From NCBI GenBank assembly GCA_027008665.1, contig JALVEA010000255.1, positions 1 to 9,944 of the forward strand: a stretch of 9,944 bases of DNA, given 5' to 3'. Both the position numbers and the translations under genes were made by a program. The notes under the pieces were generated by a model, which did not search any database, had not been told where the DNA came from, and saw only the letters and a list, made by a program, of their open reading frames with translations. This document shows positions 1-7,150 of the stretch, piece by piece. Origin of the DNA: Thiotrichaceae bacterium (GTDB lineage: Bacteria; Pseudomonadota; Gammaproteobacteria; Thiotrichales; Thiotrichaceae). Numbering within the stretch: position 1 is the first letter of the stretch; the number at the start of each line of letters is the position of its first letter.

Positions 1-1018
1 GAAAGGCGGCTCGGTAGTAATTGCCAGTGGCTCATTTGATGTCGCTATTAGCGATTCACTGCGAGCCTCTAAAAATCATTCAGGTTTAGAAGAGTGGTTA
101 AAACATAACGGTTTAAATCTAGCGGACAATATGGTGCTTGATCCACAAAATGCCTCATTGCCCATCCCTGTCCGTCGTTATATAGGACCGATTGCGGTAC
201 GAGAAATTAAAATGATGCCTTATCCGCATTTTCCTGATATTCGTGATGGCTTAAATCAAGATAATCCCATGACTGCCTCACTCAATCAGCTTACCATGAA
301 TTGGGCCTCTTCGATTGATATTGACAAAGAAAAGAATCAATCGCGTCAAGTGATTGAATTGGCTCGTTCCTCTGATGAGAGTTGGACATCGGATGATTTA
401 GATGTGCTCCCACAATACAGTCGCTATCCTGATACAGGTTTTCGGGCAGAAGATGACCGTCAATCACAATTATTAGCGGTGGCGATCAAAGGTCAATTTG
501 AATCTTACTTTAAAGGCAAAGAATCCCCTTTGCTTGAAAAGAAAGACAAAAAAGCGGACGAGCAGACAGCTGATAAAACAGCTAATAAAACAGATGACAA
601 AGCAAATAAGGAGGAAGATAAAAAAGCTGATCAAAAAGAAGACGATAAAACCGTCGTGAGTAGTATTATCGAGCGTTCCTCTGAATCGGCTCGTATTATC
701 CTGATTGCGAGTAATAGCTTTGCCAGTGATGAGGTCATTAGCCTTGCATCGCAAGGGCAAGGTAGTCATTACACCCGACCCCTTGAGTTTATGCAAAATG
801 CGATTGACTGGTCATTAGATGATAACGGTCTTATGTCAATTCGTAGCCGTGCCCAATTTGCTCGTTTACTAAAACCGATGGAACATAGCACGCAGTTGTT
901 CTGGGAATACTTAAATTATGTACTCGCTATTCTTGGTTTAGTGGCGGTTGCTTTCTGGCGACGTGCGATCAACAAGAAAAAGCAAGCCCATTATAAAACA
1001 CTTTTAGCATCGGTATAA
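1..1018 (+). CDS. GldG-family ABC transporter auxiliary protein, C-terminal part (partial at 5' end)
   Basis: The reading frame is open from base 2 to the TAA at 1016-1018, so the gene starts before the window and the first internal ATG (131) is not its start. About 338 residues are visible. The first part resembles the GldG / ABC_transp_aux domain, a membrane-anchored extracytoplasmic partner of an ABC-2-type permease. Near window residues 179-217 (about 535-651) is a Lys/Asp/Glu-rich low-complexity insert, followed by a return to folded sequence (from VVSSIIERS). The C-terminus holds one hydrophobic helix (around YLNYVLAILGLVAVAF) and a short basic cytoplasmic tail, as expected for the last membrane anchor of this family. 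The DUF4340 gene follows 12 bases downstream, the usual neighbour of GldG-like genes, which supports the call. The transported substrate is unknown; the gliding-motility name comes from Bacteroidetes and does not imply gliding here. Confidence 0.82.
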   Translation, partial: KGGSVVIASGSFDVAISDSLRASKNHSGLEEWLKHNGLNLADNMVLDPQNASLPIPVRRYIGPIAVREIKMMPYPHFPDIRDGLNQDNPMTASLNQLTMNWASSIDIDKEKNQSRQVIELARSSDESWTSDDLDVLPQYSRYPDTGFRAEDDRQSQLLAVAIKGQFESYFKGKESPLLEKKDKKADEQTADKTANKTDDKANKEEDKKADQKEDDKTVVSSIIERSSESARIILIASNSFASDEVISLASQGQGSHYTRPLEFMQNAIDWSLDDNGLMSIRSRAQFARLLKPMEHSTQLFWEYLNYVLAILGLVAVAFWRRAINKKKQAHYKTLLASV

Positions 1019-1020
1019 CA

Positions 1021-1025
1021 GGAGG
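1021..1025 (+). promoter_or_regulatory. Strong Shine-Dalgarno site of the DUF4340 gene
   Basis: GGAGG stands five bases before the ATG at 1031 and two bases after the stop of the GldG-like gene. It fixes the start of the DUF4340 gene and indicates that the two genes are translated from one message. Confidence 0.85.
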
Positions 1026-1030
1026 ATATA

Positions 1031-2296
1031 ATGAAAAATACCAATAAACTCATTCGCCTATTAGCGATAGCCGCCGTTGTTCAATTTATTTTTATTATCT
1101 TTACCCATATCGGTGGCAATACACTGGCAGATCATACCATGAGTGAAAAAATACTCACATTTGATCAATCCAAAGTAGATAAGCTAAGCATTAAAGATAA
1201 AGACGGTCAGCAGGTAGAACTGATTAAAAAAGCCGACCAATGGCTAACACAATCGAATTTCCCTGCAATCAATAGCAAAGTGAAGCAACTACTTGATAAG
1301 CTAGCAGGACTTAAACACGGCATCCCTGTTGCAACCAGTAGTGCCGCTTTAAAACGCTTTAAAGTGGCGGATAATGACTTTGAACGCTTGATTACCTTAC
1401 AACAAGGCGATAAAAAACTTGCATCACTCTACCTTGGCAGTGGAGCAGGTGCTCGTCAAAGTCATGCCCGTAGCGATCAGCAATCTGCGGTCTATACGGT
1501 TGAACTTGGTGTCTATGATGCCTCAGCAAAAGTCGAAGATTGGCAAGATAAAAACCTATTACAATTGAGTAAAAAGGATGTCAGTGAAATCAATCTAGCA
1601 GGTATCCGCTTTAGTGCCGATGCCTCCACACAGAAAAAAGACAGCATGACCGTCTGGAAAGCAGAGCCACTGCCAGCGGGTAAAATAGTCAATCAAAAAG
1701 CCATTAACGACAGCTTAAACGCAATTGCCACCCTCCGTTTTGGTAAGGTACTGGGCAAAGAGAAAAAAGCAGAATACGGTTTTGATAAACCCGCACTTAG
1801 CTTTAACCTGACCCATAATGGCAAAAAACGAGAGTATCAATTCGCCAAACTCAAAGACAAAGACGACTACGCCCTTAAAGTCACTGATCGCGATGAGTAT
1901 TTATGGGTTCCCAGCTACACAGCCAAATCATTAGTTGAAGGCATTAGCAAAGACAAATGGTTAATGGAAGAAGCAAAAACTGAACCCAAAGCAGAAAAGC
2001 CAAAAAACTCAAAAGAGTCAAAAGCGAAGCAAGCCGACAAGCCAATAGAAATGCAAAATACAACAACGCTTGAGCATAAGGCAAGCAGTGAAGCCATCTC
2101 TGCAATGCCTGCAACAAAAGCGACACCTACTCAGGCGGAAAAAGCAGAGAAAAAGCACGCTGACAAGCCAATAGAACTGCAAAATACAACAACGCTTGAG
2201 CATAAGGCAAGTAGTGAAGCCATCTCTGCAATGCCCACAACAAAAACGACACCTACTCAAACGCTTGAGCATAAAACAGATAATGAAGCTAAGTAA
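1031..2296 (+). CDS. DUF4340 domain-containing protein with a repeated C-terminal tail
   Basis: A 421-residue protein. Residues about 7-27 form one N-terminal membrane helix with a short basic cytoplasmic start and no lipobox. Residues about 30-310 are a DUF4340-like extracytoplasmic region built of beta-rich repeats (for example KVDKLSIKDKDGQQVELIKK and the later VSEINLAGIRFS), a domain that normally partners GldG-type transporter genes. The gene sits directly behind the GldG-like gene with a strong ribosome binding site, so the two probably act together in an envelope complex of unknown substrate. From about residue 315 the protein becomes a Lys/Glu/Ala/Thr-rich, presumably disordered tail. 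This contains two copies of a 34-residue unit (starting near residues 335 and 377, period 42 residues) and a short third remnant. Such a tail is not a usual part of DUF4340, so it looks like a local lineage-specific extension. The domain call is firm; the biological role is not known. Confidence 0.85.
   Translation: MKNTNKLIRLLAIAAVVQFIFIIFTHIGGNTLADHTMSEKILTFDQSKVDKLSIKDKDGQQVELIKKADQWLTQSNFPAINSKVKQLLDKLAGLKHGIPVATSSAALKRFKVADNDFERLITLQQGDKKLASLYLGSGAGARQSHARSDQQSAVYTVELGVYDASAKVEDWQDKNLLQLSKKDVSEINLAGIRFSADASTQKKDSMTVWKAEPLPAGKIVNQKAINDSLNAIATLRFGKVLGKEKKAEYGFDKPALSFNLTHNGKKREYQFAKLKDKDDYALKVTDRDEYLWVPSYTAKSLVEGISKDKWLMEEAKTEPKAEKPKNSKESKAKQADKPIEMQNTTTLEHKASSEAISAMPATKATPTQAEKAEKKHADKPIELQNTTTLEHKASSEAISAMPTTKTTPTQTLEHKTDNEAK
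2033..2259 (+). repeat. In-frame tandem duplication in the DUF4340 tail
   Basis: Two 101-base copies, 2033-2133 and 2159-2259, start 126 bases (42 codons) apart and differ at only about six positions. They encode near-identical segments beginning ADKPIE and ending TPTQ. The spacer encodes a Lys/Glu/Ala run like the sequence just before copy 1. A partial third copy (ACGCTTGAGCATAA) follows at 2260-2273. The high DNA identity indicates a recent duplication. Confidence 0.9.
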
Positions 2297-2333
2297 TGCT
2301 TTGTTACTTTGTTAAAAAAAAGTGTTAAAAAAA

Positions 2334-2369
2334 GACATCTATAATTATATTGATTAGATTATGGATGTC
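2334..2369. repeat. Stem-loop with 12-base arms after the DUF4340 gene
   Basis: GACATCTATAAT (2334-2345) pairs with ATTATGGATGTC (2358-2369) with one mismatched pair and a 12-base loop. It lies 37 bases after the DUF4340 stop and could end that transcript, but no T-run follows, so it is not a classical intrinsic terminator. Confidence 0.45.
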
Positions 2370-2397
2370 CTAAATATTGCTAAATATTCGAATATTC

Positions 2398-2412
2398 GGG
2401 TGTCTTAATTAT
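2398..2412. repeat. 15-base direct repeat, left copy
   Basis: GGGTGTCTTAATTAT is identical to 3788-3802. The two copies bracket the palindromic region and the Rpn gene, about 1.39 kb apart. This could be a target-site duplication, a recombination scar or a dispersed intergenic repeat. Confidence 0.6.
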
Positions 2413-2421
2413 GTAGTACCA

Positions 2422-2499
2422 TTCCGTGTTTTCTGTGCTTTCCGTGGTTCATACTCTCATTTTAGTTTTTAACCACGGAATACACGAAAAAACACGGAA
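2422..2499. repeat. CCGTG-rich palindromic repeat
   Basis: The left arm 2422-2449 (starting TTCCGTGTTTT, ending TTTCCGTGGTT) is complementary to the right arm 2471-2499 (starting AACCACGGAATACACG, ending AACACGGAA) apart from one base of length and a few mismatches; the loop is 21 bases. Each arm is itself made of short TTCCGTG-like units. From memory, similar CCGTGT/CCGTGG palindromes are dispersed in many environmental bacterial genomes; that recollection has not been checked. Confidence 0.75.
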
Positions 2500-2501
2500 A
2501 G

Positions 2502-2671
2502 GGCTTTCGCCTCGTCACCATGCACCAGAAACCCCGTCGGGTTAGAATTCATGATTTTCTATCTGCTTACGTGGACTTTAGAGTAAATCAACTATACTTA
2601 ATGTGCGAGGTAAATATAGATAATCTTATTCAGAAGCGAGTGTTTGAGCTTCGTCTAGCGAGGCTAAAGCC
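2502..2671. repeat. Wide inverted repeat upstream of the Rpn gene
   Basis: GGCTTTCGCCTCG (2502-2514) is matched in inverted orientation by CGAGGCTAAAGCC (2659-2671), 12 of 13 positions. The 144 bases between carry no credible gene. It could be the remains of a small non-autonomous element or a structured RNA. A related string, GTCTAGC...TAAAGCC, recurs just after the Rpn gene (3720-3733) without the five intervening bases seen at 2653-2671. Confidence 0.35.
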
Positions 2672-2734
2672 ATCGATTCCAAAAATTATTTATATAAAAA
2701 TCTATAGTAATAAGAAAGCTCCTAAGGAGAAACT

Positions 2735-3718
2735 ATGCAAAAAACAGCTTTTGACAACCCGTGGAAGACCATAATAGAAACTTATTTCAAGGATTTTATG
2801 GACTTCTTTTTTAATGATATTGCCAAAGCCATTGATTGGAATGTGCCACATATTTTTCTTGATAAGGAGCTAGAAAAGGTAATGCGCGATGCGGATAGTG
2901 GTAATCGTTACGTCGATAAACTGGTGAAAACACAACTAAAAACAGGGCAAGAAACGGTTTTGTATATTCATATTGAAGTACAATCTCAATATGATGCCGA
3001 TTTTTCACGGCGTATGTTTATCTATCACTATCGCCTCTTTGACCGCTACCAATTACCCGTGGTGAGTCTAGCGTTATTAGGTGATGATGATCCCAAATGG
3101 AAACCTAGCCATTATCAATATGAAAACTTTGGTTGTAAATTATGCTTTGATTTTCCTAGCATTAAACTACTTGATTATCAGCAACAAGACCTACAGCAAA
3201 AGACAAACCCTTTTGCAATTATCACTAGAACCCATCTATCCGCATTAGAAACACGCCAGAAACCACAAAAACGCCTAGAGGTAAAATTAACACTCACCAA
3301 AGCATTGTATCAAGCAGGCTATGAGAAGCAGGATATTCTAAACCTATTCCATTTTATCGACTGGATGCTAAACTTACCTAAAACAGTTGAGCAACAATTT
3401 GCACTGGAACTGAATCAGTATGAGGAACAACAAAAAATGCGTTATATAACTAGTATAGAACAAAAGGGTATAGAAAAAGGACTTAGGCAAGGGCTTGAAC
3501 AGGGGCTTGAGCAAGAGCTAAAAACTTCTCGCAAATATATTCTTGATGTTTTAATCCTTCGCTTTCAGCAAATACCTGAAGATATTGAAAATAATCTACA
3601 ACAAATTGACGATTTATCAGTGCTGTCTTTACTACATAAAGAAGCGATTACTGTAGAATCCATCCCACTTTTTGTAAAAGTATTAAGTGATAGCTGTGAA
3701 GCATTATCATTGCATTAA
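2735..3718 (+). CDS. Rpn-family / PD-(D/E)XK nuclease-like protein
   Basis: A 327-residue protein of the Rpn (recombination-promoting nuclease / putative transposase) type. The N-terminal region carries the pattern expected for a PD-(D/E)XK core: D61 in RYVDKLVK, then E81-V82-Q83 in IHIEVQSQ, followed by the conserved helix FSRRMFIYHYRLFDRY (90-105). Residues about 241-262 form the charged EKGLRQGLEQG-type linker typical of this family. The C-terminal domain (ILDVLILRFQQIPEDIENNLQQIDDL...AITVESI) matches the usual tail of these proteins. The length is normal and the gene looks intact. The start is set by AAGGAG five bases upstream of the ATG. Known Rpn proteins cleave DNA and promote RecA-independent recombination; whether this one is active is inferred from the motif only. 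These genes are often multicopy and mobile-like, fitting the repeats around it. Confidence 0.82.
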   Translation: MQKTAFDNPWKTIIETYFKDFMDFFFNDIAKAIDWNVPHIFLDKELEKVMRDADSGNRYVDKLVKTQLKTGQETVLYIHIEVQSQYDADFSRRMFIYHYRLFDRYQLPVVSLALLGDDDPKWKPSHYQYENFGCKLCFDFPSIKLLDYQQQDLQQKTNPFAIITRTHLSALETRQKPQKRLEVKLTLTKALYQAGYEKQDILNLFHFIDWMLNLPKTVEQQFALELNQYEEQQKMRYITSIEQKGIEKGLRQGLEQGLEQELKTSRKYILDVLILRFQQIPEDIENNLQQIDDLSVLSLLHKEAITVESIPLFVKVLSDSCEALSLH

Positions 3719-3720
3719 GG

Positions 3721-3745
3721 TCTAGCTAAAGCCTTATTAACTAGA
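3721..3745. terminator. Possible stem-loop between convergent genes
   Basis: TCTAGCTAA (3721-3729) can pair with TTAACTAGA (3737-3745) with one mismatch, in the 80-base gap between the converging Rpn and lipoprotein genes. The position suits a two-way terminator, but the stem is AT-rich and no clear T-run follows on either strand. Confidence 0.25.
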
Positions 3746-3787
3746 ATAAAACAGGACATTCAATAAAAATAACTGAGATAAATTAAT

Positions 3788-3802
3788 GGGTGTCTTAATT
3801 AT
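3788..3802. repeat. 15-base direct repeat, right copy
   Basis: Identical to 2398-2412. This copy overlaps the stop codon (3799-3801) of the leftward lipoprotein gene. If the bracketed segment was inserted, the stop codon may lie within the duplicated target. Confidence 0.6.
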
Positions 3803-6384
3803 TTTTTATTACAACCTACCCACCAACAGCCTGCTGTATCGTCTTGAAAACGCATGGCTGCGTCGTATTTGGGTGTTTCTAAGCGATTTTGATTCATATA
3901 TTCTTTAATACCAAAGAAGCCAAAGCGATTAAAGCTTTGGGGTGAGGTGAAGAGCATAAATTGTTTGCCGCCGCGTTGTTTCCATTGATTGAGTAAGGTG
4001 GTGTAAAGTTCTCCCATGCGTTGATCACGATTAGCGGCGGCGAAGAGGTTTTGTAGTGCGTTTAGTTTGTCTTGGGATATTGTGGTATCGCCGTAGTTTA
4101 CGGTGAGATGTTGTCCGCCTTCATAGGCATAGAGATCGACTCCAAAATTATTGGCAATGCTGGCTTGGTTTGAGATTAATTGTGTAATTGCACTCAGAGA
4201 GTTAGTGTCTCCTTGATTGGCGGTACCTGTTGCGGTTGGTGTGTAAATATTATTAATAACCGTAAATACATCGTCTAGTGAGGTTACTTCGGTAAAGGTT
4301 TTTTCTACGATATCGGTATCACTACAGGCGGTGATTGGAATGTCGTTATCGCCTGCTTTTGTGCGACTCCAACAACCATGAAAATAAGGGGCAACGGCAA
4401 GTACATCGGTGTCATCAGCGGTATTATTATAAGCAAGAATTTCACGGCTATAGGCGTGTGATTTATGATTAGAGCCGATAATACGAACTAATCGGCTTAG
4501 ATTGCCAAAAACGGCTTCAAAACGTCTGAATATTTCCACAGATCGTTTCGAATAGAAGCGGAGGCGAGCAGAGTAATCTTCATTTCTAAAAGGAAGGGGA
4601 GGGGTGTTTAGGCCTAATTTTTTCCCCATTGCAACTGCATATTGTGCGCCCCAAAATCCACCGTTCCAGACTTCATTGCTGTATTCAATATGTGCTTGTA
4701 GTGAAGGGTCTAAATGTGTTTTGAGATAGTGAGCGTATTGATCAATATAATCATCGTTAGCATTAAAGGGTAGTGTAAACCAAGGGTGTGAGTGGAGTAA
4801 GTTCGCCAGTGCAACCGAGACTTCAAGCGGTACGCCAAAGCGTTGTGTGACGATGGTTTTATAAGAGCCTCCCCACGTTGCATCAGAGAGTTTTGCAATT
4901 TGGCTCCAGCTTCTTGGGCGCGTTAGACAACTATCATAGCTATTTTCGTCAGGGCAAGGATTAATCGCATGAGAACTAGGGCGGCGGGGGCTTGCTTCCA
5001 TAAAATTCATCATGCGTAACATGCGAAAATCTTTATGAAAGGCAAGAAAATCAGGATTAAAGATAATCGCTTCACGGTTATTTCTTAATACTTCAAGAAA
5101 AGCAATATAAGGGTGAGCATCTGAGCATTGGTTGGCTGTTTCTACGCGTGTAAAAGGATCGCCTTTACAAATACCGCCAGGCATAATAATACGAATATTC
5201 CGAATGGGGTCGCTTTCATCTGTTTTGGTAATAAATACTTCAAGACCATGAATGCGTTGCGATTTTTCTATGGGTTTAATATCAAGGCGTAGATGACCTG
5301 CTTCGACTAATTGTTTATTACTTCCCATGTGAGCAAAGCTAATATCTCCTTTGCCTTCAAAAAGAACGTCATAGCGTCCTGCGGGGGCAGCTCCAGAGGG
5401 CATAAATTGCAAGATACGTGTCATTGCATATTTTTTAGCACCTTGAGGGGCGCAACTAGCGGGTAAATCCAACGGCCAACCTGCACGATCATAGCTAATA
5501 TCAGGACAGGAGTTTTCAGCAAAGGGGCGAGCAACCCGAAATATATCAACAAAGGCAAGTGGTTGATAAATGCCATCGGCCTCTGCTTGAGGAGTTTCAA
5601 GGTTAATACCTAAGGAGCGTCCAGAAGGCAGTGTATCGGGTTTAAAGAGTGCTTGTTCAAGCTGATATAGCGTCACCTTTGCGTTAATATAAGATGAATT
5701 GGATGCATTAAGGTCGTTAAGTAACAAAGGTAAATGCTTAATCACAGGATTGGTTGCGGTTTGCACCAATGTTTCAATATTAATCGGTAAATTAGTTGGA
5801 CTAACACTGCCGATATGTTTTCCTGCAATACTAAAGGCGATATTTTTTCCCTGTTCATAGTTAAATAAGCCGTAACGATCCGTTGTTCCAGAAATATTGC
5901 CTGAACTGTATTCAATACCTGCTACGGGTTTATTGCCTAATGTGAGTACTTTTTCTTTTTTGGAGTCAATCAAGGTTAAAAATGTGGGGGATTGAATAAA
6001 GCGCTCGCCTGTATCAAATAATTTATACCGTTCAGGCAAGTCTTTTATTGCTTCTCTAGGGTTGGGATCGGCATTAATAATTTGGGTTAAGCTGATATTA
6101 GATTGTGTATTGAGGGTCGAGAAGGGCAATTGGCCGAGTGATTCGCTATCTAGTGAAAAAAAGGTTATTTTTTCTTTTTCATATTGGAATGTACCCTCAT
6201 TATCAGTAATACCTGTTGTTGCACCTGAGCGATAGCTAATACCCGCTAATGGTTTATTATTAACACTTAATATGCCTTTGTAGGTAATAGGTTTATCTTC
6301 ATTATTGCTATTACCACCACCACAAGCTGTTAATGCTAATAGTAGTATGATAGAAAATGCATTGAAAAAATGGGTCTGTGTCAT
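3799..6384 (-). CDS. Lipoprotein with GH-A-like (TIM-barrel glycosidase) domain
   Basis: An 861-residue protein. Residues 1-20 are a signal peptide ending in the lipobox LTA-C21, followed by GGG, so it should be lipidated and held in the envelope; no Asp follows Cys21, so outer-membrane sorting is plausible. Residues about 34-84 and 145-194 are two related small beta units (NKPLAGISYRSG...TTGITDNEGTFQYE and NKPVAGIEYSSG...SGTTDRYGLFNYE). The large remainder contains IEYSNEVWNGGFW with N570-E571 and, much later, YAYEGG with E755. An Asn-Glu acid/base followed by a second Glu nucleophile is the layout of clan GH-A glycoside hydrolases, so I propose a secreted polysaccharide-active enzyme. I cannot place it in a named GH family, and catalysis is inferred. 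A ribosome binding site AAGGAAGG lies about 10 bases before the ATG. It starts 60 bases after the HAD gene, probably in the same operon. Several Cys in the C-terminal half could form disulfides. Confidence 0.75.
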   Translation of the reverse strand: MTQTHFFNAFSIILLLALTACGGGNSNNEDKPITYKGILSVNNKPLAGISYRSGATTGITDNEGTFQYEKEKITFFSLDSESLGQLPFSTLNTQSNISLTQIINADPNPREAIKDLPERYKLFDTGERFIQSPTFLTLIDSKKEKVLTLGNKPVAGIEYSSGNISGTTDRYGLFNYEQGKNIAFSIAGKHIGSVSPTNLPINIETLVQTATNPVIKHLPLLLNDLNASNSSYINAKVTLYQLEQALFKPDTLPSGRSLGINLETPQAEADGIYQPLAFVDIFRVARPFAENSCPDISYDRAGWPLDLPASCAPQGAKKYAMTRILQFMPSGAAPAGRYDVLFEGKGDISFAHMGSNKQLVEAGHLRLDIKPIEKSQRIHGLEVFITKTDESDPIRNIRIIMPGGICKGDPFTRVETANQCSDAHPYIAFLEVLRNNREAIIFNPDFLAFHKDFRMLRMMNFMEASPRRPSSHAINPCPDENSYDSCLTRPRSWSQIAKLSDATWGGSYKTIVTQRFGVPLEVSVALANLLHSHPWFTLPFNANDDYIDQYAHYLKTHLDPSLQAHIEYSNEVWNGGFWGAQYAVAMGKKLGLNTPPLPFRNEDYSARLRFYSKRSVEIFRRFEAVFGNLSRLVRIIGSNHKSHAYSREILAYNNTADDTDVLAVAPYFHGCWSRTKAGDNDIPITACSDTDIVEKTFTEVTSLDDVFTVINNIYTPTATGTANQGDTNSLSAITQLISNQASIANNFGVDLYAYEGGQHLTVNYGDTTISQDKLNALQNLFAAANRDQRMGELYTTLLNQWKQRGGKQFMLFTSPQSFNRFGFFGIKEYMNQNRLETPKYDAAMRFQDDTAGCWWVGCNKK

Positions 6385-6444
6385 TATAAAATTTCCTTCC
6401 TTAAAGAAAAATATTACTTGAGGACTTCCCCGAACTCATCATGT

Positions 6445-6924
6445 TTATTCGATCCCATTTTCTATTAGCAGTGAGCAAGCTTCTCGGCAAATACCAGGAT
6501 AGAAGTCATCAATCCATAAATGTACATTAATTCCAAGATCTTGCATATAGTCACGTTTATCACAACCATCGGTAAGATAAATACCAATATTAGTTTCTTC
6601 TAATAAAGAGCGTATTTCAACAACATTATCCTTCTCTGGTGAACGCAAGGTACAGATAAAGGGTATATATTCAGCCTTTTGGAATCGTCGAATAAGATCA
6701 ATAAAGAAGGTTCTATCTGCGCTGACGGTGTTATCCCAATCAATAGCAATATATTTAGAGTCTGGAATGTCGAGCAATACATAAATATCAATTAAAAACT
6801 CATTATAAAACTCGACTAAATAGTCTCCTCTTTCTTTTAAGGCAGCTTTAATGATGCTATAAGAAGGCATTTTTAGGTTATTACCATTGTAATAAAATGT
6901 TAGTTTTTCTTCAGCTATTTGCAT
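6445..6924 (-). CDS. Small HAD-superfamily hydrolase-like protein
   Basis: A 159-residue protein. Residues 59-66 (IAIDWDNT) give HAD motif I D62-x-D64-x-T66; CTLR at 91-94 holds the motif II threonine; K123 suits motif III and D139-D140 (LWIDD) motif IV. All four catalytic elements are present, so it is likely an active phosphatase or phosphotransferase of the small capless type. The substrate cannot be told from sequence. An N-terminal extension of about 55 residues precedes motif I; I do not recognise it. There is no signal peptide, so the protein is cytoplasmic. The ATG has only a weak ribosome binding site, but a good promoter ends just upstream. It is the first gene of a probable two-gene unit with the lipoprotein gene, although no functional link between the two is evident. 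Confidence 0.75.
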   Translation of the reverse strand: MQIAEEKLTFYYNGNNLKMPSYSIIKAALKERGDYLVEFYNEFLIDIYVLLDIPDSKYIAIDWDNTVSADRTFFIDLIRRFQKAEYIPFICTLRSPEKDNVVEIRSLLEETNIGIYLTDGCDKRDYMQDLGINVHLWIDDFYPGICREACSLLIENGIE

Positions 6925-6925
6925 T

Positions 6926-6940
6926 TTAGAGTATCTCTAA
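6926..6940. repeat. Perfect 6+6 palindrome in the HAD gene leader
   Basis: TTAGAG-TAT-CTCTAA lies one base before the HAD start codon, inside the predicted short leader and where a ribosome binding site would be expected. It could be an operator or a small hairpin that limits translation. Confidence 0.35.
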
Positions 6941-6951
6941 TTTTGCGGTTT

Positions 6952-6981
6952 ATTATATGTACAGGTTTCCTAGCACTTCAA
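6952..6981 (-). promoter_or_regulatory. Sigma70-like promoter of the HAD-lipoprotein unit
   Basis: On the minus strand, TTGAAG (6976-6981) and TATAAT (6952-6957) are separated by 18 bases. The -10 is a perfect consensus and the -35 matches 4 of 6. Transcription would start about 20 bases before the HAD ATG at 6924. Confidence 0.6.
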
Positions 6982-7008
6982 GAGCCAATCTACGCTGTTG
7001 GAGTGCTA
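6971..7008. repeat. Inverted repeat over the HAD promoter -35
   Basis: TAGCACTTCAA (6971-6981) and TTGGAGTGCTA (6998-7008) are inverted copies with one mismatch and a 16-base gap. One arm contains the -35 box, so it is a candidate operator. The arms look like CIRCE half-sites (TTAGCACTC / GAGTGCTAA), but the spacing between those half-sites is about 21 bases rather than 9. Confidence 0.4.
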
Positions 7009-7150
7009 ATAATTATAACAGTTTTGTGCGAATAAATTTAATTTATAATGCATATAATGCGTTAGTTAAAAGGTATGAAGGGAGCAAAATCCGTTCAGCA
7101 GAAGTATTTTTCCTAGTCCCTCTCGTTAGCGAGCTGTGAAAGTATTTTTT

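Larger units (their letters stand above)
2297..2734. other. 438-base intergenic region rich in inverted repeats
   Basis: I see no convincing gene here. From left to right it holds two A-runs after the DUF4340 stop, a stem-loop (2334-2369), the left copy of a 15-base direct repeat (2398-2412), a CCGTG-rich palindrome (2422-2499) and a wide imperfect inverted repeat (2502-2514 with 2659-2671). The Rpn ribosome binding site AAGGAG (2724-2729) lies at its end. TATAGT at 2703-2708 could be a -10 box for the Rpn gene, but I find no good -35. An open frame from 2520 runs into the Rpn gene in another frame and is not supported as a gene. Confidence 0.7.

Noticed and set aside
2422..2499. CRISPR array
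   Set aside because: The CCGTG units form a single palindrome; there are no regular spacers and no cas genes.
2520..2774. 84-codon open frame upstream of and overlapping the Rpn gene
   Set aside because: It has no ribosome binding site, covers inverted repeats, and its last codons lie over the well-supported start of the Rpn gene in another frame. Its sequence resembles no family I know.
2398..3802. Complete insertion sequence or transposon
   Set aside because: No recognisable DDE or serine/tyrosine recombinase and no matching terminal inverted repeats next to the direct repeats; only a Rpn-type nuclease-like gene is present.
6971..7009. CIRCE heat-shock operator
   Set aside because: The half-sites resemble CIRCE, but the gap is about 21 bases instead of 9 and no chaperone gene is nearby.
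6957..7139. 60-codon open frame between the HAD and MerR genes
   Set aside because: It starts over the HAD promoter, has no ribosome binding site and covers the inverted repeat at 6971-7008; its composition is not protein-like.
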